DNA of 64,000 nucleotides from Owenweeksia sp. (GTDB lineage: Bacteria > Bacteroidota > Bacteroidia > Flavobacteriales > Schleiferiaceae), in NCBI GenBank assembly GCA_002695025.1, contig NZNV01000017.1:372001-436000 (forward strand), written 5' to 3'. Position numbers and translations under genes: made by a program. This document shows positions 35,907-44,763 of the stretch, in pieces. Each line of letters opens with the position of its first letter. The first letter of the stretch is position 1. The notes under the pieces are model-generated. The model ran no database searches, was not told where the DNA came from, and was given only the letters and a program-made list of their open reading frames with translations.

Positions 35907-37598
35907 ATGAACTATACCCCCGAACAGGAAAACATCTTCCACTTCGTAAAAAATGCGGAAGGTCACGGCATTATTGATGCCGTAGCCGGGGCCGGAAAAA
36001 CTACCACCATTATAGCCAGTGCCCGGCATGTGCCCGCAGATCGTAACATACTCTTTTGCGCCTTCAACAAGAGTATTGCCAATGAAATAGAGGCCAGGTT
36101 TCATGCGCAGCATATGCACGGGGTAAGCGTAAAAACCATGCATGCCCTGGGCTTTAAAATGTTGCAACCCCGCAGTTCTGTGGAAAGGCCATTGAAGTTA
36201 GTGGATAATAAATACGATCAGCTGCTGAAATCAGAAAGGTTAAAGGCTTTGTTGACCGAACAGTATGAGAAGATATTACTGATCAATGGGTACGAAACTG
36301 ACCCGGATTCAGGTAGCTTCAAGGAATACCTCCTGAAAAACGAGCTATGGCGCATCAATGACCGGCTGCTGGATATGGTACAGAAGTTCCGGGCTACCCT
36401 GTGTAAAGATGATCCGAAAGACGTTTACCGGATGGTCCTCCACTTCAGCATCTTCAGTGTCCTGGAGGCCCAAAAAGATAAGTTCCGGGAAGAGTTGCAG
36501 GCTTACCACCGCTGCCTACAGATATTGCTGGAAGAGGGTAACGCCTATTCCCAACGCACGCTGCAGGTAGATTTTACCGATATGCTGTACCTCCCCGTGC
36601 AATGGAAGCTGGAACCGCCCGGTAAATTCGATTTCATATTTATAGATGAGTGCCAGGACCTTTCCAAAGCCCAACTGGCCATTGCCCTCAAATACGGTCA
36701 TTCCGGCACGCGCATCCTCTCCGTAGGTGATCCCCGCCAATCCATTTACGGCTTTACCGGGGCAGATATAGAATCTTTCGGCCGGATAAAGGAAATTACC
36801 AAAGCCACCCCCTTGCCGCTTACCACCTGTTTTCGTTGCCCTCAGGGCGTTATTAAAATAGCACGGGAGATCAGGAAAGATATTACCGGCCGTAAACAGG
36901 AAGAGGGAGTGGTGGAAACCATAGCCTCGCACCAGGTAATAACCCGCGCCCGCCCGGGAGATCTCATCATTAGCCGCCTCAAAGATCCCTTACTGCTGCT
37001 GGTGTTTGATTTCATCGATAAAGACATTAAAGTTCATATACACCCCGATGAGGTAAAGGAACTGATCAGCGAACTGCGCTACCTCTTTAAACCCGAAGAG
37101 CGGAATAAGCCTTTTTACGCCATACCCGGAGGGGTGGCAACTTTAATGCGGCAAGTCACCAAAAGTAGAGAATACATTATTACTAAAAATGCGGAAAGGA
37201 TTATAGATGATACCGAAAGAAAAGAGGTGATAGAACAGGAAAAAGCCTATTTAAAAAAGCGTTTGGATTTTTTAGAGAAAAAGAGCCTGAAATGGGAAGA
37301 ATGCGCTACTATGGAGCAGGTACTGCTTAAGGTTAAAGATTACATCAGCGCCAAAGAAAACTGCATCCGCCTATCCACCATACACCGCGCTAAAGGCTTG
37401 GAAGAAAAACGCGTTTTTATCATCGATTATCCCCGCTTGCCCCATACCCGCCTGGGCATTCAGCCGTGGGAGCAAACCCAGGAAACCAACCTGAAATACG
37501 TGGCCGTAACCCGCGCCAAAGAAGAATTATACCTGGTAAGCGTGGTCAACATCCCGGAGAAAGAAGAAGAAGGCAGTTTATTTGATGATTTGTTTTAA
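35907..37598 (+). CDS. UvrD/Rep-like superfamily 1 helicase within the type I RM locus
   Basis: A 563-aa protein. Walker A is GIIDAVAGAGKTTTI, motif Ia-like FCAFNKSIANEI, Walker B FIFIDECQDLSKAQ, motif III-like ILSVGDPRQSIYGFTG, motif V-like RLSTIHRAKGLEEKRVFI, and motif VI YVAVTRAKEELYLV. It is shorter than UvrD (about 720 aa) and has no nuclease domain. It starts 37 bp after hsdS on the same strand. A helicase between hsdS and hsdR is not part of the core complex; it may process restricted DNA or be a separate anti-phage factor. It has the GC-rich codon use of hsdM/hsdR. Confidence 0.88.
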   Translation: MNYTPEQENIFHFVKNAEGHGIIDAVAGAGKTTTIIASARHVPADRNILFCAFNKSIANEIEARFHAQHMHGVSVKTMHALGFKMLQPRSSVERPLKLVDNKYDQLLKSERLKALLTEQYEKILLINGYETDPDSGSFKEYLLKNELWRINDRLLDMVQKFRATLCKDDPKDVYRMVLHFSIFSVLEAQKDKFREELQAYHRCLQILLEEGNAYSQRTLQVDFTDMLYLPVQWKLEPPGKFDFIFIDECQDLSKAQLAIALKYGHSGTRILSVGDPRQSIYGFTGADIESFGRIKEITKATPLPLTTCFRCPQGVIKIAREIRKDITGRKQEEGVVETIASHQVITRARPGDLIISRLKDPLLLLVFDFIDKDIKVHIHPDEVKELISELRYLFKPEERNKPFYAIPGGVATLMRQVTKSREYIITKNAERIIDDTERKEVIEQEKAYLKKRLDFLEKKSLKWEECATMEQVLLKVKDYISAKENCIRLSTIHRAKGLEEKRVFIIDYPRLPHTRLGIQPWEQTQETNLKYVAVTRAKEELYLVSVVNIPEKEEEGSLFDDLF

Positions 37599-37708
37599 CT
37601 TTCAGGATTTAAGAATAAATTTATTACTAAGATCATTCTATCCGATCAATACAATTTGAGAAAGGATGTTGCCTTGAAGAATTGATAATAACAAAATTTA
37701 TCTCACTT

Positions 37709-38290
37709 ATGAATTTAAAGGAGTTCTACAATCCAGCATCTGACCAATTATATATGGGTTTCGTTTGTGATGATTTGAATTGTAATATCATTGGGGGGTC
37801 CTCTAGCATATGTGTGTTGGATAAAGGCCGGGTTTTGAAAAACACCTTTTTAATTAGCCACGATTTGCTAGGAAACTTAGACATGAGAGATATTGAGGCT
37901 CAACGAACATTTTGGAGAGCTTTCTCACACCCTCAGGTTGCTCGCGTGCACGATATCTCTCTAAACGAGAGTAAATATGGTTTTTGGTTGTCTATTTTAA
38001 TGGAGAATATAACGCATTTCAATCATTCAAAAGAGCTTTACCAAGCCAATTATCAAGATGTTTTGGATCTGTACGATCTACTTAGAGACAAGTATGAGAT
38101 TGTCTGGAGTGATAGAAATTATAAGAACGTGCTATTTGATCAAAGCGGTTGTTTTAAGTTGATAGATCATCCGATAAGTTTAAATTTTGGATTTGATGTA
38201 ATTCATCAACTTAAAAAATTTGAAACACACACAAAATTTCGGAAATTGGATTACCACATTATTGGACCAGAAGAAACCACTTTAATGTAA
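37709..38290 (+). CDS. Protein-kinase-like protein inserted in the type I RM locus
   Basis: A 193-aa protein; ATG at 37709 is chosen over a TTG nine codons upstream. WSDRNYKNVLFDQSGCFKLI followed by DHP matches the kinase catalytic loop and metal motif (HxD....N..., then DFG): Asp and Asn are kept, and the DFG-like site reads DHP. An upstream 'ILMENI' fits the hinge. The N-lobe is short and lacks a clear Gly-rich loop. It may therefore be a small or degenerate kinase, comparable in size to minimal kinase-like proteins. It is strongly AT-rich, unlike the flanking RM genes, and is followed after 6 bp by an AT-rich membrane protein gene, so the two form an inserted pair. Confidence 0.6.
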   Translation: MNLKEFYNPASDQLYMGFVCDDLNCNIIGGSSSICVLDKGRVLKNTFLISHDLLGNLDMRDIEAQRTFWRAFSHPQVARVHDISLNESKYGFWLSILMENITHFNHSKELYQANYQDVLDLYDLLRDKYEIVWSDRNYKNVLFDQSGCFKLIDHPISLNFGFDVIHQLKKFETHTKFRKLDYHIIGPEETTLM

Positions 38291-38296
38291 AGGGAT

Positions 38297-39043
38297 ATGA
38301 AAGTTATACGTGAGAGTATCCAACTTTCAAAGGAAGGTATTTCAATTTCATATTACAGATATATTACTGAAAGTTCAATTGGTTTGGTTTTATACCTAAG
38401 CGGGTATTTGGTTCTAAAATATATTGATAATAATCATGATTTACCATTTTTTCAAATCTTAGAAAAATCACCAATTGAGAATAAGGTGGGGATTTTTATA
38501 ATCGTTTTACTTACAAGTACTGCCGTAGGGAGCGCGATTTCTGGTTTAGGCTACTTTTTTTTAGGGTTTGTTGAGGCATGGATGGCAAGCTTATTTTTGA
38601 GAAGAGGTTCATTTCTATTGAGAATTTCTTGGGTCTCATATTCAGCCAATACTGCTCAAAGTCATTTTGATTGCAAAGGAAAGGATATATTAAAATTTGC
38701 TTATCATATCCAAAGATTACTGGAATATTATGATCATCCAAGAATTAGAATTAATACAAGAAGAACATTAATGAGAAGCTTTTCTTTTCTGTTAATTTTT
38801 GTTTTAATAGTATTTTTAATTGAATGTAGTTGGATTATTAGTGTCATATTTATTTCTCTATTGATGATGTCTTTAATTACAGCTTCCTTGGATTTATGTC
38901 ATCAAACTTTGGTTAATTATTATATCGGCTATCAAATAACCAGGGATAGTGATTTTAAATCCAAACGATTTGATCGTAAACTAAAGATTTTAGAAGAAGG
39001 GATTCGAAAAGAGAGTCAAACTTGGATTCCAATATCAGCTTAA
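38297..39043 (+). CDS. Membrane protein paired with the kinase-like gene
   Basis: A 248-aa protein with four hydrophobic segments, about residues 28-42, 69-96, 155-177 and 179-198. A soluble loop of about 60 residues with HFDCKGKDILKFAYHIQRLL separates the two pairs, and a charged C-terminal tail (RKLKILEEGIRKESQ) follows. I recognise no family. It is AT-rich like the kinase-like gene 6 bp upstream and unlike hsdR 13 bp downstream. A membrane effector controlled by the kinase-like protein is one possible reading, which is speculative. Confidence 0.6.
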   Translation: MKVIRESIQLSKEGISISYYRYITESSIGLVLYLSGYLVLKYIDNNHDLPFFQILEKSPIENKVGIFIIVLLTSTAVGSAISGLGYFFLGFVEAWMASLFLRRGSFLLRISWVSYSANTAQSHFDCKGKDILKFAYHIQRLLEYYDHPRIRINTRRTLMRSFSFLLIFVLIVFLIECSWIISVIFISLLMMSLITASLDLCHQTLVNYYIGYQITRDSDFKSKRFDRKLKILEEGIRKESQTWIPISA

Positions 39044-39056
39044 GTAGACCGTCTGA

Positions 39057-41444
39057 GTGAACGAAGCCCAAACCGAATACGAACTGGTAGAACCTGCTTT
39101 AAGAGCAGCCGGCTGGGGCGTGGTGGAAGGCAGCCAGCTCCGCAAGCAATTCCCCATTTCCCAGGGCCGCCTGCTCGGTAACGGTCTGCGAACCAAACCC
39201 CTTAAAGCCGATTACGTGCTGCGCTACCGCAACCGCAACCTTGCGGTTATAGAAGCCAAAGCCCGCGATAAGTATTATACCGATGGGGTAGGGCAGGCCA
39301 AGGATTATGCTGAACGCCTGAAACTACGCTATGCTTTTTCCACCAACGGCCTGCGCATTTACCGCATGGATATGGAAGAGGGTAGGGAAGGTGACACAGA
39401 AACATATCCCACCCCTGAAGAACTCTGGCAGTTGTATTTCCCCGAACCAGAAACCAACCACGAACAGGAAAAAGAAGACTGGCGCGAAAGGCTCTTTGCC
39501 GTACCCTTTGAAGACCGTGGGGGAGCGTGGCAACCCCGCTACTACCAGGATAATGCCATCACAGCCGTGCTGGAAGCTATTGCCGCCAAACAAGACCGCA
39601 TCTTACTCACCCTGGCCACCGGAACCGGGAAAACGGCTATCGCCTTTCAGATTGCCTGGAAACTCTTTCACGCCAAGTGGAACATCAGGCGCGATGCGCA
39701 AAGGCGGCCCCGTATCCTTTTCCTGGCCGATCGTAATATCCTGGCTGACCAGGCTTTTAATGCCTTCAATGCCTTTGATGAAGATGCACTGGTGCGCATC
39801 AGTCCCGATGCCATCCGCAAGAAGGGCCGTGTGCCTAAGAACGGTAGCGTATTCTTTACCATCTTCCAGACCTTTAGGAGCGGCCCCGGTGATTCTCCCT
39901 ACTTCGGGGAATACCCGCCCGATTATTTCGACTTCATCATTATTGACGAGTGCCACCGCGGAGGCTCCAAAGATGAAAGCAGCTGGCGGGAAATACTGGA
40001 GTATTTCAGCCCTGCCGTGCAGCTGGGACTCACCGCCACCCCCAAGAGAGATGTAAATGGTGATACCTATCACTATTTTGGCGAGCCGGTATATACCTAC
40101 TCCCTCAAAGAAGGGATCAACGATGGTTACCTCACGCCCTTCCGGGTGAGGGAAATTTCCACTACTGGTGATACCTATATTTACACGGATGATGATGAAG
40201 TGCTCGAAGGCGAAGTAGAAGAAGGCCGCGAATACACCCAGGCCGAGCAGAACCGCATTATTGAGCTGATGGACATAGAGCGCTACCGCGTAAGCCTCTT
40301 TATGCAGGAGCTGGACCAAAGCAAAAAGACCCTCGTATTCTGCTCCACCCAGATCCATGCCGCAGCCATACGCGACCTCATTAACCAGGAAACCCGGAGC
40401 ACCCACCCCGGCTATTGTCACCGCGTTACTGCAGATGATGGGCGGCTGGGAGAGCAACACCTGCGCGACTTTCAGAACAATGAAAAAAATATCCCTACCG
40501 TACTCACCACCTCCCAAAAGCTCAGCACAGGTGTAGATGCCCCCGAGATCCGCAACATCGTACTGTTGCGCCCCATCAACTCCATGGTAGAGTTTAAGCA
40601 GATTGTAGGCCGCGGTACCCGCCTGTATGACGGTAAAGACTATTTTACCATTTACGACTTTGTAAAGGCCCACCGCCACTTTAATGATCCCGAATGGGAC
40701 GGCCCACCCTTACCACCACCCGATGATCCCGGCCCCGCTCCGCGCCCCGAGCCGGAGCCCTGCCTCTCTTGCGGTCACTCTCCATGCGTATGTGCCCGAG
40801 ATCCGCAACCCTGTTACCAGTGCGGCAATGATCCCTGCGTTTGCGATAATCCGCCCCGCAGGATGATCCGTATAAGACTCTCTGACCATAAAGTACGCGA
40901 GCTGGACTCCATGGTACGCACCTCCTTCTGGAGCCCGGACGGCAAACCCATATCCTCCGCAGAGTTTATTGAAAGACTGTTTGGAGATATACCCGCCTTC
41001 TTTAAAAATGAGGATGAATTAAGGCAGATGTGGAGCCTGCCCGGCACCCGTAAAAAGCTGCTCGAAGAGCTCAACGAAAAAGGCTACACCCGCGCCCAGC
41101 TCGATGATCTGCGCAGGCTCATCCACGGAGAGGACAGTGACCTGTACGATGTACTCACTTACATCGCCTACCACAAAGAGCTCGTACCCCGCCTGCAGCG
41201 TGCCGAAAGTGCCCGTATACACCTGGATAGCTATAACCCCGCCCAGCAGGAGTTCCTCAATTTTGTACTACAGCAGTACGTGGATTCTGGCGTAGAAGAG
41301 CTGGACGACCATAAACTCCCAGATCTGCTGGAACTCAAGTACACCGCCCTGGCCGATGCCAAAAAAGCTTTGGGTGACATACCCGGCATCCGCGAAGCCT
41401 TTATCGGTTTTCAGCAGCACCTTTACCGCGGGCAGGCAGGCTAA
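39057..41444 (+). CDS. hsdR: Type I restriction endonuclease motor subunit HsdR (complete)
   Basis: A 795-aa protein with GTG start at 39057. The N-terminal PD-(D/E)XK nuclease is intact (KADYVLRYRNRNLAVIEAKA). The motor follows: LLTLATGTGKTAIAFQIAW, FDFIIIDECHRGG, QLGLTATPK, KQIVGRGTRLYDG. A Cys-rich insert with CLSCGHSPCVC and CYQCGNDPCVC (about residues 561-600) suggests a small zinc-binding element. The C-terminus (PAFFKNEDELRQMWSL and onward) is the EcoEI-type R C-terminal domain. It completes the hsdM-hsdS system, although three other genes separate it from hsdS. It is GC-rich like hsdM. Confidence 0.93.
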   Translation: MNEAQTEYELVEPALRAAGWGVVEGSQLRKQFPISQGRLLGNGLRTKPLKADYVLRYRNRNLAVIEAKARDKYYTDGVGQAKDYAERLKLRYAFSTNGLRIYRMDMEEGREGDTETYPTPEELWQLYFPEPETNHEQEKEDWRERLFAVPFEDRGGAWQPRYYQDNAITAVLEAIAAKQDRILLTLATGTGKTAIAFQIAWKLFHAKWNIRRDAQRRPRILFLADRNILADQAFNAFNAFDEDALVRISPDAIRKKGRVPKNGSVFFTIFQTFRSGPGDSPYFGEYPPDYFDFIIIDECHRGGSKDESSWREILEYFSPAVQLGLTATPKRDVNGDTYHYFGEPVYTYSLKEGINDGYLTPFRVREISTTGDTYIYTDDDEVLEGEVEEGREYTQAEQNRIIELMDIERYRVSLFMQELDQSKKTLVFCSTQIHAAAIRDLINQETRSTHPGYCHRVTADDGRLGEQHLRDFQNNEKNIPTVLTTSQKLSTGVDAPEIRNIVLLRPINSMVEFKQIVGRGTRLYDGKDYFTIYDFVKAHRHFNDPEWDGPPLPPPDDPGPAPRPEPEPCLSCGHSPCVCARDPQPCYQCGNDPCVCDNPPRRMIRIRLSDHKVRELDSMVRTSFWSPDGKPISSAEFIERLFGDIPAFFKNEDELRQMWSLPGTRKKLLEELNEKGYTRAQLDDLRRLIHGEDSDLYDVLTYIAYHKELVPRLQRAESARIHLDSYNPAQQEFLNFVLQQYVDSGVEELDDHKLPDLLELKYTALADAKKALGDIPGIREAFIGFQQHLYRGQAG

Positions 41445-41489
41445 GATTTATAGATAAATGACTTTTTGATTATTTATTAGAAATTTACT

Positions 41490-42431
41490 TTAATTGTATA
41501 AGTCTTCGTGGGATTTAACCACATAGTATAACTGAAAGTAAAGTACAAAACCTTCACCTACAGGAACTTCAAAATCTACCCCACCATCAGTTAGGCGTGA
41601 ATATATTTCATTGTCAATAGATCTTTCATCTGGAGCATCCCAAGATACATACTCACTTCCCTTCTTTTCTAAGTTTTCAAAAACAAAAGTGGAGTAATTA
41701 GGTAAAAATTGTAAATAAAAGGGTGTAGAGGAGTTTAGTCTAACACAATCCGTTACATCATCAAACCCTTTAGCCCTAATCGTGGTGTAAACTCTTTTGC
41801 TCTGTGTCAGATCATATTGCTTAGGGGCATCTATGAAAATATTTGTCTTTGTTACAACATTTTCAAATTCATTGGGATTATCCAATTTTTGCTGGACATA
41901 GATCAATATTGTATCACCTACATATATTGAATTATCGGATCTAAGAGAATTCCAATCATCTCGGCTTCTTTTGCTGCCAATTATTCCAATATCCCCATAT
42001 TTGGTGTTTGAAATTGAATTCGCTACTATTCTATTAAATTTTGGATCAAAAATATTCTTAAATTCATTTAAAAAGGATAAATTTCCAAAAGGTATGGCTA
42101 GAATTGATCCTAATACAATAATAAAAGCCAATATTACAGTTATTACGTTTCCTATTTTCTTATACTTGATTCTTTTATTTATAAATTCCCATACGCATAT
42201 TAAGCTTAAAAATATTAGAATATTAGACCAAAATAATAATAATATATTAAAGGGAATTTCATTTATCAAAGATTTAAATAGGGATAAGACACCCAATAGG
42301 AATAGGAATAATAAGAAAATTCTAAAAATAGGGGTAACAAAATTTTCTGTTTTACTAGTAAAAATGGGTAGAAGTCCACAAACGGTAGCTACAAAAGTGA
42401 TTATTCCAAAAAATATATTCCAGTTTGTCAT
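41490..42431 (-). CDS. Membrane protein of unknown function
   Basis: A 313-aa protein with four N-terminal transmembrane helices (about residues 5-22, 32-52, 60-82 and 97-117) and a soluble C-terminal half (SRDDWNSLRSDNSIYVGDTI, YSTFVFENLEKKGSEYVSWD, VPVGEGFVLYFQLYYVV) that looks like an Ig/jelly-roll-type beta domain. It is very AT-rich and points against its neighbours, so it is its own unit. I recognise no family. A four-helix bundle with a beta domain occurs in effector membrane proteins of defence islands, but that is only an analogy. Confidence 0.6.
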   Translation of the reverse strand: MTNWNIFFGIITFVATVCGLLPIFTSKTENFVTPIFRIFLLFLFLLGVLSLFKSLINEIPFNILLLFWSNILIFLSLICVWEFINKRIKYKKIGNVITVILAFIIVLGSILAIPFGNLSFLNEFKNIFDPKFNRIVANSISNTKYGDIGIIGSKRSRDDWNSLRSDNSIYVGDTILIYVQQKLDNPNEFENVVTKTNIFIDAPKQYDLTQSKRVYTTIRAKGFDDVTDCVRLNSSTPFYLQFLPNYSTFVFENLEKKGSEYVSWDAPDERSIDNEIYSRLTDGGVDFEVPVGEGFVLYFQLYYVVKSHEDLYN

Positions 42432-42523
42432 GCCCCAAAAGTTTAACGATAGATAAATTTATAACTTAAAGTGAAAATTTATATTTAATTCTCGGTAAGA
42501 TAATAATTTTCTACTTTGGCTTT

Positions 42524-42892
42524 ATGAATACAAAAGTCAGGTCATACCTCATTGAAAAAGCCCGTAAGAAACAAACATGCTATTATCAGGAATTAAGTGA
42601 TACCTGTAAGCTTGGCTTGTTAATGTCTGAAAGTCCTCATGATCGGGCAGAAATAGGTAAGGTACTTGGAGAAATATCAGCTTACGAACATGATCATGAA
42701 AGGCCATTGTTGAGTGCATTAGTGATATCGAAAGGAGATAACTACCAGGGAGATGGGTTTTATAAACTGGCTGAAGAACTGGGCTATGGAAAATGGCAAA
42801 CCCTAAAGAAAGATATTTCTTTTGAGATCGGCCAGATGAATCAATGCTTTGATTTTTGGGGTGATGATGAACAGTACCGTTTGAATAAATAG
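42524..42892 (+). CDS. Small protein preceding an OLD nuclease gene
   Basis: A 122-aa protein. KKQTCYYQELSDTCKLG, RAEIGKVLGEISAYEHDHER, PLLSALVISKGDNYQGDGFY, KLAEELGYGK make a pattern ('TCYY.EL......IG..LGEIS.YE...RPLLSA.V......GDGF..LA') that I recall from small proteins near restriction and OLD-type genes. No catalytic motif is evident. The stop is 2 bp before the OLD gene's ATG, so the two are coupled. It is a likely partner or regulator of the nuclease. Confidence 0.6.
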   Translation: MNTKVRSYLIEKARKKQTCYYQELSDTCKLGLLMSESPHDRAEIGKVLGEISAYEHDHERPLLSALVISKGDNYQGDGFYKLAEELGYGKWQTLKKDISFEIGQMNQCFDFWGDDEQYRLNK

Positions 42893-42894
42893 TG

Positions 42895-44748
42895 ATGCAT
42901 ATATCTAAAATTACTATTGAAAACTTCAAGAGTATTGAGAAGCTCGATATTTATCCTAATGAATACTTTAACGTAATTATAGGTGAGAATAATCAGGGTA
43001 AGACTACCATTTTCGAAGCGCTTCAGTTATGGCACCGTTGTTATAAAAGGTATATTCAAACCAATGGGAAGGATTTTTATACAGGAGATAATTTGTATCT
43101 GCCTTTTAAAGATCTGAACTTTTTGAGACTAACCAATGATATAGACCTCTTTCAAAAGGCTCCCAATATTTGTAAGATTGGCTTAACTTTGAGACGAGAT
43201 GATCAAGAGTCCACCCTGACCTTTGAAATTAGCAGGCCCAAAGTGATTGCCAATGCTTATTACCGGATACGGAAAGCGCAAAAAAGACAGTTTCAGAATT
43301 TTGCGGCAAATATGAGAGATAAAGGTTTAAGGCTTACAGATGCTATTTTTATATATCAAACCAGTCCGGTTTCTAGTGTATTGGCTAATGAACCATTTAT
43401 GAATAAAGGGCAGGTGACCAAAAAAATAGTGAGAGGTAAATCCCAAGAAGTACTCCGGAACAAAATAAGGTATCACAGCAATCCAGAGCGTTTAAGAAAT
43501 CAAATTTCAGAGGTTCTGGACCGTAATGTGAGTTTTAATTTAAAGAACGGGAACAGATTAGAAACAGATGAATATATCAACTTGCAAGTCAGGGAAGAGG
43601 GAAGGGAGCTTGATTTATACCTACAGGGAAGTGGCCTGTTGCAAGTGGCAGAAATTTTTGCTACCATAGATTACCTGGATGCAGAATTAAATATTCTGCT
43701 TATTGATGAACCCGACAGTCATATTCATGCGGCTTTGCAAAGACGTCTGTTGGGGAAGATGAAAGAACTGGAAGGTTGCCAGACCTTTATAATATCCCAT
43801 AACGATGTGTTTGTAAGTCAGGTAGAAAATGGAGAGCTTTTCTATTTGAATCGTGATGCTAAGGTAAATAAAAAATTAGAACCTGTTGAAGACTTTGATT
43901 TGATCAAACAGGATTTTGGTAGTCCAATCCTGGCTTTGGAAAAATTAAATGAGGCATCCAGAATTGTATTTGTAGAAGGGAGTGATGATATAACTAACAT
44001 TAAAGCCCTGTTCACCAAATATCAGGAATCAGGCTTGATTGCAAATAGTATAGGTCTTAATAAATGTCAGTTTCTTTATATAAGAGGGCGGGATGATCTG
44101 GTCGCTAAAATGGAACATAACAGACGTACCCTGTCTCAGCTTTTTAGAAATAAAATCTTTGTGGTACTCACGGACAAGGATTTTGCGAATCGTGAAACGA
44201 ATGAAGGCTTAAATATGCAAATACAACAACGATTGGGCAATGGATCCCTTGCATTTTCACATGACGCTTATTGCTTAGAGGCGACCTTGTTCTCGAATTT
44301 GGATACTTTATTTCGATATCTACATCATAGGACAGCGATTCCTGAGGAAGAGATTAGAAATATTGCTGAAACATATCTGGATGAACTCAGAAGTAGTTTT
44401 GGTAGCGTAACATCGGATATTTTTAGTCAATTGAATGAGAAATTCAGGTCTCAACAAAAAAACAGACCAGAACTTCAAAATATGGAGTTTGCCAACTTTG
44501 CGGCTGAAGCTTGTCAGGATAGGATGAGCTTGCGATATATTATGAATAAGTCTCAAATACGCAGCTTTATAGAAAAATTGGAGACGGATATTAGTATGGA
44601 GATCGTAGAGCGGACTATAGAAGATACCGATGAGGATTTTTGCGGTCGGTTGTTTTCAGATTATGTAAGTTCTATTCCGCAGCACGGACTAATCTTTGAT
44701 GAACATAAAGGGCTGTTAAATAGAGTCTATGGGATAGAAATTGCATAA
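42895..44748 (+). CDS. OLD-family ATP-dependent nuclease (AAA ATPase + TOPRIM)
   Basis: A 617-aa protein; the ATG at 42895 is preferred over the GTG one codon before. It has the ABC-type ATPase head: N-terminal KITIENFKSIEKLDI, Walker A VIIGENNQGKTTIFEAL, signature-like LYLQGSGLLQVAEI, Walker B ILLIDEPDSHIHAALQRRLL, and a His switch TFIISHND. The C-terminal TOPRIM domain follows: IVFVEGSDDITNIKALF and VVLTDKDFANRE, with the Glu and DxD metal ligands. This is the class of OLD nucleases used by several anti-phage systems, with GajA as the best-known relative. There is no GajB helicase directly adjacent. It is in an operon with the 122-aa gene and the PD-(D/E)XK nuclease gene. Confidence 0.9.
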   Translation: MHISKITIENFKSIEKLDIYPNEYFNVIIGENNQGKTTIFEALQLWHRCYKRYIQTNGKDFYTGDNLYLPFKDLNFLRLTNDIDLFQKAPNICKIGLTLRRDDQESTLTFEISRPKVIANAYYRIRKAQKRQFQNFAANMRDKGLRLTDAIFIYQTSPVSSVLANEPFMNKGQVTKKIVRGKSQEVLRNKIRYHSNPERLRNQISEVLDRNVSFNLKNGNRLETDEYINLQVREEGRELDLYLQGSGLLQVAEIFATIDYLDAELNILLIDEPDSHIHAALQRRLLGKMKELEGCQTFIISHNDVFVSQVENGELFYLNRDAKVNKKLEPVEDFDLIKQDFGSPILALEKLNEASRIVFVEGSDDITNIKALFTKYQESGLIANSIGLNKCQFLYIRGRDDLVAKMEHNRRTLSQLFRNKIFVVLTDKDFANRETNEGLNMQIQQRLGNGSLAFSHDAYCLEATLFSNLDTLFRYLHHRTAIPEEEIRNIAETYLDELRSSFGSVTSDIFSQLNEKFRSQQKNRPELQNMEFANFAAEACQDRMSLRYIMNKSQIRSFIEKLETDISMEIVERTIEDTDEDFCGRLFSDYVSSIPQHGLIFDEHKGLLNRVYGIEIA

Positions 44749-44763
44749 AATAACGTCATTTTA

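Noticed and set aside
39603-40679. 358-codon minus-strand frame inside hsdR
   Set aside because: Shadow of the HsdR motor domain on the plus strand.
42524-44748. Gabija system
   Set aside because: The OLD protein resembles GajA in domain layout, but no GajB-type helicase adjoins it and a different small gene is coupled to it.
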